Part shown: piece after piece, positions 42,177 to 51,531 of the stretch
Layout: each line of letters opens with the position of its first letter
Position numbering within the stretch: position 1 is the first letter of the stretch
Assembly: GCF_000685015.1 (NCBI RefSeq)
Contig: NZ_BAYA01000007.1
Location: forward strand, 1-64,000
Direction: 5' to 3'
Length of the DNA stretch: 64,000 nt
Source of the DNA: Paraburkholderia bannensis NBRC 103871
GTDB taxonomy: Bacteria > Pseudomonadota > Gammaproteobacteria > Burkholderiales > Burkholderiaceae
The notes under the pieces: model-generated
Seen by the model: the letters and a program-made list of their open reading frames with translations, nothing else
Databases searched by the model: none
What the model was told of the DNA's origin: nothing
Position numbers and translations under genes: made by a program

Positions 42177-44414
42177 ATGGCTAACGGCATTCCCGAGCGC
42201 TTGCTGCCCGGTTCGCCGTATCCGCTGGGCGCGACGTGGGACGGTCTTGGCACGAACTTCGCCGTGTTTTCCGCGCACGCCTGGCGCATCGAGCTGTGCC
42301 TGTTCGACCCGACCGGGCGCAAGGAGCGTACGCGCTACACCCTGCCCGAATGCAGCGACGAAATCTGGCACGGCTACCTGCCCGGCGCGCATCCCGGCAC
42401 CGTCTACGGGCTGCGCGCGCATGGGCCTTACCAGCCGCACCAGGGGCACCGCTTCAATCCGTACAAGCTGCTGCTCGATCCTTACGCGCGCAGGCTCGTC
42501 GGCCAGTTTCGCTGGTCGGACACGCTCTACGGCTATCGCGTGCATTCGAACCGCGTCGATCTTTCGCTCGACCGGCGCGACTCCGCGCCCGCCATGCCCA
42601 AGGCCGTCGTCAGCCATGACACTTTCGACTGGTCGCGCGACGTGCGCCCCAACACCCCTTGGGGCAAGACCGTGATCTACGAGACGCATCTGCGCGGCGT
42701 GTCGATGCTGCGCCCGGATCTGCGCTCGCATACGCGCGGCACGTTCGCTGCGCTCGGCGCGCCGCATTTCATCGAGCACCTGCACAAGCTGGGCGTCACC
42801 GCCGTCGAACTGCTGCCTGTCCACGCGTTTCTCAACGAGCGCTTCCTCGTCGAGCGCGGCCTGCGCAACTACTGGGGCTACAACACCGCGGCGTTTTTCG
42901 CGCCGGAGCCGTCCTATCTCTCGGGCTGCGATCCAGACGAAATGCGTATCGCCGTGCGCCAGTTGCACGCGGCGGGCATCGAGGTCTTGCTCGACGTGGT
43001 CTACAACCACACCTGCGAAGGCGGCGAAATCGGCCCGACCGTGTCGTGGCGCGGCCTGGATAACGCCTGCTATTACCGCTGCGTGCCGGGCGACGAGCGC
43101 CACTTCATCAACGATACGGGCTGCGGCAATACGGTCAATCTCTCGCATCCACGCGTGCTGCAGATGGTGATGGATTCGCTGCGCTACTGGGTCACGTCGT
43201 ACGGCATCGACGGCTTTCGTTTCGACCTGGGCGTGACGCTCGGACGCGAGGCGCATGGTTTCGACCCCGCCAGCGGCTTCTTCGACGTGCTGCGCCAGGA
43301 TCCGGTGCTGTCGCAGGTGAAGCTGATTTCCGAGCCGTGGGACGTGGGCCCCGGCGGCTATCAGCTGGGCAATCATCCCCCGGGATTCGCCGAATGGAAC
43401 GACCGCTTTCGTGACAGCGTGCGGCGTTACTGGCGCGGTGCGCCGGGTCAGCGCGCGGATCTCGCCGCACGTCTCACGGGGTCGGCCGACCTGTTCGACA
43501 AGCGCACGCGCAGGCCGTGGGCGTCCATCAATTTCGTGACCTCGCACGACGGCTTCACGCTCGCAGACCTGGTCTCCTACGAACGCAAGCATAACGAAGC
43601 AAATGGCGAGGACAACCGCGACGGCCACAACGAAAACTGGAGCGCGAACTGGGGCGTCGAAGGGCCGACCGACGACCCCGCTATTCTCGATACGCGTGCG
43701 CGCGTCGCGCGTTCGATGCTGGCGACGCTGTGCATCGCCATCGGCACGCCGATGCTGCTGGCCGGCGACGAAACCGTGCGTACGCAGCACGGCAACAACA
43801 ACGCGTACTGCCAGGACAACGAGATTTCCTGGCTCGACTGGTCGCTCGCCGCCACGCCGCAGGGCGAGGCGATGACGGCGTTTGCCGCGCGCGCCATCGC
43901 ACTGCGCCGGGATCATCCCTTGCTGCGGGAGACGCACTTTCTGTTCGGTGATCGCGAGGTGCTGCCCGGCATGCACGACGTCGACTGGTTCGACGAACAC
44001 GGCGAGCGTCTTTCGCCCGAAGCCTGGCAGGATCCCGAGGCGCGCGTGCTCGCCGTGCGTCGCGCGGGAGCGGGCCTCGATGGCGAAATCGAAGTATTGT
44101 TGATGATGCTGAATGCGTCGGCGCAGGGCGTGATGTTTCGTGCGCCCGCGCCGCGCCTGGCGTGGTCTGTGCTACTCGATTCCGCGCACCCCGGCGCGCC
44201 GCCGCATGCGCTTTGCGACGTGACGTTCGAGGTCGCTGCCCATGCGCTCGTCGTGCTGTGCGCGCGGCCTTCTTCGCGGCACGCGGGACAGGACTCGACT
44301 GCAAGCGTTGAAAGCATCGGCAAAGGGCCGCCGCCGCCCGACCCGCGTCAGCCCGCCGCCACGACATCGGACGCCAACGCTAACGCCAACGCCAACGATC
44401 ACGCTGCTGGATAG
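42177..44414 (+). CDS. glgX: Glycogen debranching enzyme / isoamylase-type (GlgX)
   Basis: A 745-aa GH13 enzyme that cuts alpha-1,6 links, freeing linear chains for TreY or MalQ. CBM48 (PLGATWDGLGTNFAVFSAHA, about residues 16-35) is followed by the barrel: LLPVHAF, EVLLDVVYNHTCEG, DGFRFDLGVTLGRE (nucleophile) and LISEPWDVGPGGYQ (acid), then NFVTSHDGFTLADLVSY. An AAGGAG site stands 6 nt before the ATG. The last 45 residues are a low-complexity tail ending in a (Ala-Asn)4 run encoded by a hexamer repeat. The gap after glgB is 86 bp. Confidence 0.95.
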   Translation: MANGIPERLLPGSPYPLGATWDGLGTNFAVFSAHAWRIELCLFDPTGRKERTRYTLPECSDEIWHGYLPGAHPGTVYGLRAHGPYQPHQGHRFNPYKLLLDPYARRLVGQFRWSDTLYGYRVHSNRVDLSLDRRDSAPAMPKAVVSHDTFDWSRDVRPNTPWGKTVIYETHLRGVSMLRPDLRSHTRGTFAALGAPHFIEHLHKLGVTAVELLPVHAFLNERFLVERGLRNYWGYNTAAFFAPEPSYLSGCDPDEMRIAVRQLHAAGIEVLLDVVYNHTCEGGEIGPTVSWRGLDNACYYRCVPGDERHFINDTGCGNTVNLSHPRVLQMVMDSLRYWVTSYGIDGFRFDLGVTLGREAHGFDPASGFFDVLRQDPVLSQVKLISEPWDVGPGGYQLGNHPPGFAEWNDRFRDSVRRYWRGAPGQRADLAARLTGSADLFDKRTRRPWASINFVTSHDGFTLADLVSYERKHNEANGEDNRDGHNENWSANWGVEGPTDDPAILDTRARVARSMLATLCIAIGTPMLLAGDETVRTQHGNNNAYCQDNEISWLDWSLAATPQGEAMTAFAARAIALRRDHPLLRETHFLFGDREVLPGMHDVDWFDEHGERLSPEAWQDPEARVLAVRRAGAGLDGEIEVLLMMLNASAQGVMFRAPAPRLAWSVLLDSAHPGAPPHALCDVTFEVAAHALVVLCARPSSRHAGQDSTASVESIGKGPPPPDPRQPAATTSDANANANANDHAAG

Positions 44415-44429
44415 CCACAGGAACCCGAC

Positions 44430-46367
44430 ATGGCCCTGCATCCCAACGATCCCCACGCTTCGCACCATCCTCACGAACCGCACGTGCGCCATTACATGCA
44501 CTGCCTGCCGTTCGGCGCGCAGTTGACGGGCGCGGCGCTCGCGCAGCCGCACACGCGCTTTCGCTTCTGGGCTCCTTCGTGCAGCGCCGTGCAGGTGGTA
44601 TTCGAAAGCGATGGCGAGCATGCCGCCGCCGCGCCGCTCGACATGACGCCGTCGCACAACGGCTGGTTCGAGACGCAAGCGGCATGCGGCGCGGGCACGC
44701 TCTATCGCTACCGGATCGACGGCGCTCAACTCGTGCCCGACCCCGCTTCACGTTTTCAGCCGCAAGGCGTGCATGGCCCGAGCGAAGTCATCGACGCGCG
44801 TGCCTACAAGTGGCAGCACACGCACTGGCGCGGCCGCGCCTGGGAAGAGACCGTGCTCTACGAGTTGCACGTGGGCGCGCTCGGCGGCTATCGCGGCGTG
44901 ATGAAGCGCCTGCCCGCGCTTGCGGATCTCGGCATTACCGCCATCGAGTTGATGCCGCTGAACGACTATCCTGGCGAACGCGGCTGGGGTTACGACGTCG
45001 TGCTGCCTTATGCGCCGCACGCGGCCTACGGCACGCCCGACGAACTCAAGGAACTCGTCGATACCGCGCATGGGCTGGGATTGCAGGTGTTTCTCGACGT
45101 GGTCTACAACCACTTCGGCCCGGACGGCAACTGGCTCGGTCAGTATGCGAAGCCATTTTTCAAGGCCGGCACGCATACGCCCTGGGGCGAAGCGCTCGAT
45201 TTCGGGCGCCCCGAAGTACGCGACTTCTATAGCGACAACGCGCTGTACTGGCTCACCGAATATCGCTTCGACGGCCTGCGGCTGGACGCCGTGCATGCGA
45301 TCGACAATCCCGAATGGCTGCGCGAGCTTGCCGATCACGTGCAGGCGCGCGTGGAGCCTGGCCGCCACGTCCATCTGGTGCTGGAAAACGAGCACAACGA
45401 AGCCAACCTGCTGGAGACGCATTTCAGCGCGCAATGGAACGACGACGTCCATCACGCGCTGCACGTCATGCTTACCGGCGAATCGGAAGGCTATTACCGC
45501 GGCTTTACCGACCATCCGATCCAGAAGCTCGCACGGGCGTTGAGCGAAGGCTTCGTGTACCAGGGCGATCCTTCGCCCGTGCATGACGGCAAGCCGCGCG
45601 GCGAACCGAGCGCGCATCTGCCGCCGACGTCGTTCGTAATGTTCCTGCAGAACCACGACCAGATTGGCAACCGTGCCTTCGGCGACCGTCTGCGCACGCT
45701 CGCCGACGACGATGCGCTGCGCGCGGCCACGGCGCTGCTGCTGCTTTCTCCGCAAATTCCGCTGCTGTTCATGGAGGAGGAATACGGCTCGACGCAACCG
45801 TTCCAGTTTTTCACGGCGTTCGAAGGCGATCTCGCCGATGCCGTACGCGAAGGACGCCGCCGCGAATTCAAGGCCTTTAGCGCATTCAACGACGAAAAGC
45901 AGCGCGCGCGGATTCCCGATCCGAACGACGTGCAGACCTTCATCGACTCGTCGCCGCCCGCCGACGCGCCGCTCGACGACGAACGGCGCGACTGGATGCA
46001 CTTCTATCAGTCCGCGCTGGTGGTGCGCGCGCGTCTGCTGATGCCGCGCCTGCATCACGCGCGTGCGCTTGGCGCGACCGTGCTCGCCGACGACGAAGGC
46101 AACGGCGCGCGCGCACTCATCGCGCGCTGGCGTCTGGGCGATGGCGAAACGTGGACGATCGCGCTCAATCTCGGCCGTGACGGCGTGCGGCTCGACGCCC
46201 CGCCCCAGGGCATGGTGGTGTTCGAGACGCCGCCGCGCGCGCGCGACCGCACCGACAACGGCGTGCTGCCCGAAAGCGCTTGCGTGGTCTGGGCCACCGG
46301 CAACGTGCCCGAGTACGCACAGCATCACGACGCGCGCAACGTGCGGCGCGAGGAGCCGCTCGCATGA
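44430..46367 (+). CDS. treZ: Malto-oligosyltrehalose trehalohydrolase
   Basis: A 645-aa GH13 enzyme that releases trehalose from the maltooligosyl-trehalose made by TreY. It has an N-terminal CBM48-like domain (FRFWAPSCSAVQVVFESDG) and the barrel motifs [59 protein letters not shown] (nucleophile), LVLENEHNEAN (acid) and FLQNHDQIGNRAFGDR. AGGA precedes the ATG and the glgX stop is 15 bp upstream. The first 30 residues are His/Pro-rich and probably disordered. The stop overlaps malQ. Confidence 0.95.
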   Translation: MALHPNDPHASHHPHEPHVRHYMHCLPFGAQLTGAALAQPHTRFRFWAPSCSAVQVVFESDGEHAAAAPLDMTPSHNGWFETQAACGAGTLYRYRIDGAQLVPDPASRFQPQGVHGPSEVIDARAYKWQHTHWRGRAWEETVLYELHVGALGGYRGVMKRLPALADLGITAIELMPLNDYPGERGWGYDVVLPYAPHAAYGTPDELKELVDTAHGLGLQVFLDVVYNHFGPDGNWLGQYAKPFFKAGTHTPWGEALDFGRPEVRDFYSDNALYWLTEYRFDGLRLDAVHAIDNPEWLRELADHVQARVEPGRHVHLVLENEHNEANLLETHFSAQWNDDVHHALHVMLTGESEGYYRGFTDHPIQKLARALSEGFVYQGDPSPVHDGKPRGEPSAHLPPTSFVMFLQNHDQIGNRAFGDRLRTLADDDALRAATALLLLSPQIPLLFMEEEYGSTQPFQFFTAFEGDLADAVREGRRREFKAFSAFNDEKQRARIPDPNDVQTFIDSSPPADAPLDDERRDWMHFYQSALVVRARLLMPRLHHARALGATVLADDEGNGARALIARWRLGDGETWTIALNLGRDGVRLDAPPQGMVVFETPPRARDRTDNGVLPESACVVWATGNVPEYAQHHDARNVRREEPLA

Positions 46368-48631
46368 AAAGCAGCCACAACGGAACCAGCGGCACGAGCA
46401 GCGCGCGACGCAGCGAAGCGCTCGCGGATCTCGCACAGCGCGCGGGCTTCGAGGTCGAATGGTCGGACGCGCATGGCGTCGCGCAACGCGTGCCGGACAG
46501 CACACTCGAAGCGCTGCTCGAATGCATGGGCCTGCCTTGCACGAACGGCACGCAGATGCGCCACAGCATGTCGGTGCTCAACGCCGAACAATCATCGCGC
46601 CGCCTGCCGCCGCTCATCACCGCCGAATACGAAAGCGCGATCGAGTTGCCTGCTTCGGTGGTGCGCACGGGCAGCCACTATCGCGTCGACCTGGAGAACG
46701 GCGAACATATCGAAGGCCGCTTCACGTCGCCCAAGGGCGCGCCCGCACTGCTCGCGCCACTGTCGGAACCGGGTTATCACACGCTCAGCGTCAACGATCA
46801 CCGCTTGACGATTGCGGTCGCGCCGCCGCGTTGCCACAACGTCGCCGACGCCTGGCAGGCGCGCCACGGCCAGGACGCCCCATGCGTGCCGCCGCTGTGG
46901 GGCGTCGCCGCGCAATTATATGGACTCCGACGTAATGGCGATGGCGGCATCGGCGACTATAGTGCGCTGGCGACGCTCGCGGCACACAGCGCGCGGCATG
47001 GCGCGCAGGCGCTCGCGGTTAGCCCTACGCATGCGATGTTCAGCGCCGACCCAGGCCACTTCAGCCCGTACTCGCCCTCCTCGCGGCTGTGGCTCAACGT
47101 CACGCATATCGATCCCGCCGCCGTGTTCGGCGAGCAGGCCGCGCAAGAGGCCATCGCCGCCGCACACGCAGGCGAAGCATGGCGCGAGCTTGAGGCGTTG
47201 CCGCTGATCGACTGGCAACGCGCCGTGCCGCTCAAGCTCAAGGTGCTGCGCGTGCTGTTCGACCGCTTCGACGCCACCGAGCGCACGAGCGGTTCGCCGC
47301 GCGCCGCCGCTTTCGACGCGTTCTGTGCGCGCGGCGGCCAGGCGCTTGAAGATCACGCGCGTTTCGAAGCCCTTCAGGAAGCGATGCTCAGCGGCGGGCC
47401 GGAGCCCAGCGGCCTGCGTCACTGGCGCGACTGGCCCGAAGCGCTGCGCGATCCGCGCAATCCTGCGGTCGCGACCTTCGCGACGGAGCATCGGCGCGAA
47501 GTGGACTTTTATCGCTTCCTGCAATGGCTCGCCGCGGAAGGACTGACGCAGGCGCAACGCAGCGCACGCGACGCAGGCATGAGCATCGGCCTGGTCGCCG
47601 ATCTCGCCGTGGGATGCGACGGCGCCGGCTCGCACGCCTGGTCGCTGCCCGACGACATGTTGCAATGCGTGTCGGTCGGTGCACCGCCCGACATCTTCAA
47701 CCAGGCCGGACAAAGCTGGGGCCTCACGACGTTCTCGCCGCGCGCGATGCACAACAACGGCTTTCGCGCCTTCATCGACATGTTGCGCGCGGCTTTCGCG
47801 CATGCGGGCGGCGTGCGGATCGACCACATCCTCGGGCTGCGCAGGCTGTGGCTCGTGCCTGAAGGCGAAAGCGCGAAGCACGGCGCGTATCTGCGCTATC
47901 CGTTCGACGATCTCGTGCGGCTCATCGCGCTGGAGTCGTGGCGCCATCGCGCCATCGTGATCGGCGAGGACCTGGGCACGGTGCCGCCGGGACTGCGCGA
48001 GCGTCTGGCCGCGCATGGGCTGTACGGCATTCGCGTGCTCTGGTTCGAGCGCGAAGGCCACGGCTTTCTGCCGCCCGCGCGCTACGACCCGCATGGCGTC
48101 GCCACCACCACGACGCACGATCTGCCCACGATTGCGGGCTGGTGGCGCGGCGCGGATATCGACTGGCGCAATCGCATTGGCCAGACGCTGCCGCGCGCGG
48201 ACGGGCGCGATCCCGTCGCGCTCGAACACGCGCAGCGCGAGACCGACCGCGCCGCACTCTGGCACGCGCTGCAGCAGACTGGCTTCGCGCCGCATGACGC
48301 CGCCCAGCCCCCGCCCGACGATCCTCCCGTGAACGGCGCGCTTGGCTACGTCGCCGCCAGCGCGAGCCCGCTCGTGACCTGTCCGCTCGAAGACCTGCTG
48401 GGGCTCGCCGACCAGCCGAACCTGCCCGGCTCCATCGACGAGCATCCGAACTGGCGCCAGCGCCTGCCGCTGCCCGTCGACGCCCTGTTCGCCGACCCCG
48501 CGTTCGCCGCGCGCGTGGAGACGATCGTGCGTGCGCGCGAGGCAGCGGGAACGCTACATGCACCAGCAAGGGACACGAACTCCAGCGCGCGCGCCGAACC
48601 CGCCGCGCCCCCCGTGCCGCCGACGCCATGA
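46364..48631 (+). CDS. malQ: 4-alpha-glucanotransferase (amylomaltase)
   Basis: A 755-aa GH77 enzyme that shuffles alpha-1,4-glucan chains, releasing glucose and long maltodextrins. After an N-terminal extension (about residues 1-150, with RRLPPLITAEYES), the GH77 core has PLWGVAAQLYGLRRNGDGGIGDY, PTHAMFSADPGHFSPYSPSSRLWLN, VRIDHILGLRRLW (nucleophile region) and VIGEDLGTVPPG (acid), then TTTTHDLPTIAGWW. The ATG overlaps the treZ stop (ATGA). It probably recycles the short chains left by GlgX and TreY/TreZ. The C-terminal tail is Ala/Pro-rich. Confidence 0.94.
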   Translation: MKSSHNGTSGTSSARRSEALADLAQRAGFEVEWSDAHGVAQRVPDSTLEALLECMGLPCTNGTQMRHSMSVLNAEQSSRRLPPLITAEYESAIELPASVVRTGSHYRVDLENGEHIEGRFTSPKGAPALLAPLSEPGYHTLSVNDHRLTIAVAPPRCHNVADAWQARHGQDAPCVPPLWGVAAQLYGLRRNGDGGIGDYSALATLAAHSARHGAQALAVSPTHAMFSADPGHFSPYSPSSRLWLNVTHIDPAAVFGEQAAQEAIAAAHAGEAWRELEALPLIDWQRAVPLKLKVLRVLFDRFDATERTSGSPRAAAFDAFCARGGQALEDHARFEALQEAMLSGGPEPSGLRHWRDWPEALRDPRNPAVATFATEHRREVDFYRFLQWLAAEGLTQAQRSARDAGMSIGLVADLAVGCDGAGSHAWSLPDDMLQCVSVGAPPDIFNQAGQSWGLTTFSPRAMHNNGFRAFIDMLRAAFAHAGGVRIDHILGLRRLWLVPEGESAKHGAYLRYPFDDLVRLIALESWRHRAIVIGEDLGTVPPGLRERLAAHGLYGIRVLWFEREGHGFLPPARYDPHGVATTTTHDLPTIAGWWRGADIDWRNRIGQTLPRADGRDPVALEHAQRETDRAALWHALQQTGFAPHDAAQPPPDDPPVNGALGYVAASASPLVTCPLEDLLGLADQPNLPGSIDEHPNWRQRLPLPVDALFADPAFAARVETIVRAREAAGTLHAPARDTNSSARAEPAAPPVPPTP

Positions 48632-51519
48632 CCTCTCCCCGCGCCACGCTGCGCCTGCAGCTTCATCACGGTTTCACCTTCGACGACGCGCTCGCGCAGC
48701 TCGACTATTTCGCCGCGCTTGGCGTGAGCCACTTGTATCTTTCGCCGGTCACGACGGCACAGCCCGGCTCGATGCACGGCTACGACACCGTCGATTACGG
48801 CACGGTGAGCGCGGAACTGGGCGGCGAAGGCGCACTGCGACGGCTCGCGGACGCCGTGCACGCGCGCGGCATGGGCCTGATCGTGGATATGGTGCCGAAC
48901 CACATGGGCGTAGGCGGATCGCACAACGCGTGGTGGCTCGACATCCTCGAATGGGGGCGGCATAGCGCGTTCGCGCGCCATTTCGACGTGGACTGGCACT
49001 CGCCCGATCCCGCGCTGCGCGGCAAGGTGCTGATGCCGTTTCTGGGCGCGCAATACGGCGAGGAACTCACGGCGGGCCGCATCGAGCTGAAATTCGACGC
49101 GGCCAATGCACGCTTTTACGCGCAATACGGGCCGCATGTGGGCCCGATCTGTCCGGTCGATTACGCGGCGATGCTGCAATCAGCCGATCGCGCCGATCTC
49201 GCGGCGCTCGCCGCGTCGTTCCAGGGGCTCACCACGCAGCCCGACGACCAGGTGCGCGCGGCGGCGGCACGCGCGGCGTTGCGCGATTTCGTCCAGCGTG
49301 AAGGCACGGACGCCATCGAATTCATTCTGGAATCCTACCGAAGCGACGATCCTGTGCCGCGCGAGCGCCTGCATCGGCTATTGGAGCGCCAGCATTTCCG
49401 CCTTGCCTGGTGGCGCACGGCCACGGACGAAGTGAACTGGCGGCGCTTTTTCGACGTCAGCTCGCTCGCGGGCGTGCGGGTGGAACGGCACGATGTTTTC
49501 GAAGCGGTGCACAAGCTGATTTTTCGCCTCTACGCCGATGGCGTGATCGACGGCCTGCGCATCGATCATATCGACGGGCTGGCCGATCCGCGCGAATATT
49601 GCGAACGCCTGCGCCATCGGCTTGCGTCATTGCGTGCAGGGCAGCCGTATATCGTGGTCGAAAAGATTCTCGCGCGCGGCGAGGCGCTGCGCGAAGACTG
49701 GGCCGTGCAGGGCACGACCGGCTACGACTTCATGAACGACGTGGGCGCGCTGCTACACGATCCCGCTGGCGCCGCGCTACTCGCTGAAACATGGGCTGCG
49801 ATCACGGGCGATGACGCGCCGTTTGCAGAGGTGTCGCTCGGTGCGCGACGCGAGATCTTGACGGCCTCGCTTGCGGCGGAACTCGATCATGCAGCGCGCG
49901 CGCTGCACCGGATCGCACGCGAGCAGCCCGTCACGCGCGACTTCACCTTCGCGACCGTGCATCGCACGGTCGCACAACTGGCGATGCACTTTCCGGTTTA
50001 TCGGATTTATCCAGTCAATGGCGTGCGCAGTGCACTCGACAACCGCTACTTCGACGTAGCGCTGGCCGCCGCGCGCAAGACGTCGCCGCGCGCGAATCTG
50101 GGGGCACTCGAACAGGTTGACGGCTGGCTTGGCGCACGTGCGCCCGATCCGGCTAACGGCAATGGCGGTAGTGGCGGCAATAGCAGCAATAGCGGCAAGG
50201 CGGCCCGCACGGCGAATGCCAGCACGAGCAAGCACGGCGGACAGAATCCGCCGCCAGCGCCCTTGAGCCACGCACTGATCGCGCAGCGCACCGCGCTCGC
50301 GCTGTTCTCGCAACTCACCGCGCCGCTCGCAGCGAAAGCGACCGAAGACACCGCGCTTTATCGCTATGGCCGCCTGCTCTCGCGCAACGACGTGGGCACC
50401 GATCCCGACGACTTCTCGCTCGACGTCGCGGCGTTTCACGCCGCCAACGCCCAACGCCAGCGCCGCACGCCCCATGCGCTGCTCGCGACCGCGACGCACG
50501 ATCACAAGCGCGGCGAGGACGTGCGCGCGCGTCTGGCCGTGCTCAGCGAGATTGCGCCCGAGTGGAGCGCGACGCTGCGTGCATGGTCGACGTCGAACCA
50601 GCCGCATCGGCGCGGCGATCCGGCGCAATGGTCGCCCGGCCCCGCCGCCGAAGCGATGCTCTACCAGACGCTGGTGGGCTGCTGGCCGCCCCAACTCGAC
50701 CCCGCCGATGCTGCGGGCGTTCAAGCACTGGCCGAGCGCGTCGCGCAGTGGCAATTGAAGGCGCTGCGCGAAGCGAAGCTGCGCACGAGCTGGATCGCAC
50801 CCGATGAAGACTATGAGTCGGAGTGCCAGGCATTTTTGTTCGACATACTCTCGCCGCAGCGGCGCGAGGGCTTCCTGAACGAGCTGGCCACGTTCGTCGC
50901 GCGCATCTCGCCCGCAGGCGCGTTGAATACGCTGCTGCAAACCGTGCTGCGCATGACCTCGCCAGGCGTCCCCGATCTCTATCAGGGCACGGAGCTTTGG
51001 GACTTCAGTCTCGTCGATCCCGACAACCGTCGGCCCGTGGATTACGCGCAGCGCGCGGCCTCGCTGGACAACGTCGCGCCCGCCGCCAAACTCTCGAACT
51101 GGCGCGATGCGCATGTGAAGCAAGCCGTGATTCACCGGCTGCTCGCATTGCGTGAGCGCGCGCCGGGTTTGCTGCGCGAAGGGGAATATTGGCCGCTGGA
51201 AGTGCGTGGCGCGCTGGCCGCCCATGTGATTGCGTTCGCGCGGCGTCATGGCGACGACTGGGCGGTGATCGTCGGTACACGTCACGCGGCGGCATGGCTC
51301 GATGGAGACTTGCCGCGCGTTGCGCCGGAGCGCTGGGAGGATACGGCCATCGCGTTGCCCAAAGGCTATCCTGCGTCGGCGCTGCACGACTGGCTCGCCG
51401 ACGTGGATCACGCCGCAAAAAAGGACGCCGCCCAGGACGACGAGGCGACCTGGCTGCCGCTGCGCGACGTACTCGCGGCGCTGCCCGTCGCCGTGCTCAC
51501 GAACGTCGCGCGAAGCTGA
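48628..51519 (+). CDS. treY: Maltooligosyl trehalose synthase
   Basis: A 963-aa GH13 enzyme that turns the reducing-end alpha-1,4 bond of maltodextrin into the alpha,alpha-1,1 bond of trehalose. Motifs: LRLQLHHGFTFDDA, GVSHLYLSPVTTAQPGSMHGYD, GLIVDMVPNHMGVGG, IDGLRIDHIDGLADP (nucleophile), YIVVEKILARGEALRE (acid) and TATHDHKRGEDVRARL. A Gly/Asn/Ser-rich stretch of about 36 residues (near 509-545) is inserted between conserved blocks and makes the protein longer than the usual 750-900. The ATG overlaps the malQ stop. It is the last gene of the cluster; a convergent gene begins 12 bp later. Confidence 0.95.
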   Translation: MTSPRATLRLQLHHGFTFDDALAQLDYFAALGVSHLYLSPVTTAQPGSMHGYDTVDYGTVSAELGGEGALRRLADAVHARGMGLIVDMVPNHMGVGGSHNAWWLDILEWGRHSAFARHFDVDWHSPDPALRGKVLMPFLGAQYGEELTAGRIELKFDAANARFYAQYGPHVGPICPVDYAAMLQSADRADLAALAASFQGLTTQPDDQVRAAAARAALRDFVQREGTDAIEFILESYRSDDPVPRERLHRLLERQHFRLAWWRTATDEVNWRRFFDVSSLAGVRVERHDVFEAVHKLIFRLYADGVIDGLRIDHIDGLADPREYCERLRHRLASLRAGQPYIVVEKILARGEALREDWAVQGTTGYDFMNDVGALLHDPAGAALLAETWAAITGDDAPFAEVSLGARREILTASLAAELDHAARALHRIAREQPVTRDFTFATVHRTVAQLAMHFPVYRIYPVNGVRSALDNRYFDVALAAARKTSPRANLGALEQVDGWLGARAPDPANGNGGSGGNSSNSGKAARTANASTSKHGGQNPPPAPLSHALIAQRTALALFSQLTAPLAAKATEDTALYRYGRLLSRNDVGTDPDDFSLDVAAFHAANAQRQRRTPHALLATATHDHKRGEDVRARLAVLSEIAPEWSATLRAWSTSNQPHRRGDPAQWSPGPAAEAMLYQTLVGCWPPQLDPADAAGVQALAERVAQWQLKALREAKLRTSWIAPDEDYESECQAFLFDILSPQRREGFLNELATFVARISPAGALNTLLQTVLRMTSPGVPDLYQGTELWDFSLVDPDNRRPVDYAQRAASLDNVAPAAKLSNWRDAHVKQAVIHRLLALRERAPGLLREGEYWPLEVRGALAAHVIAFARRHGDDWAVIVGTRHAAAWLDGDLPRVAPERWEDTAIALPKGYPASALHDWLADVDHAAKKDAAQDDEATWLPLRDVLAALPVAVLTNVARS

Positions 51520-51531
51520 CGCTGCCGGGAC

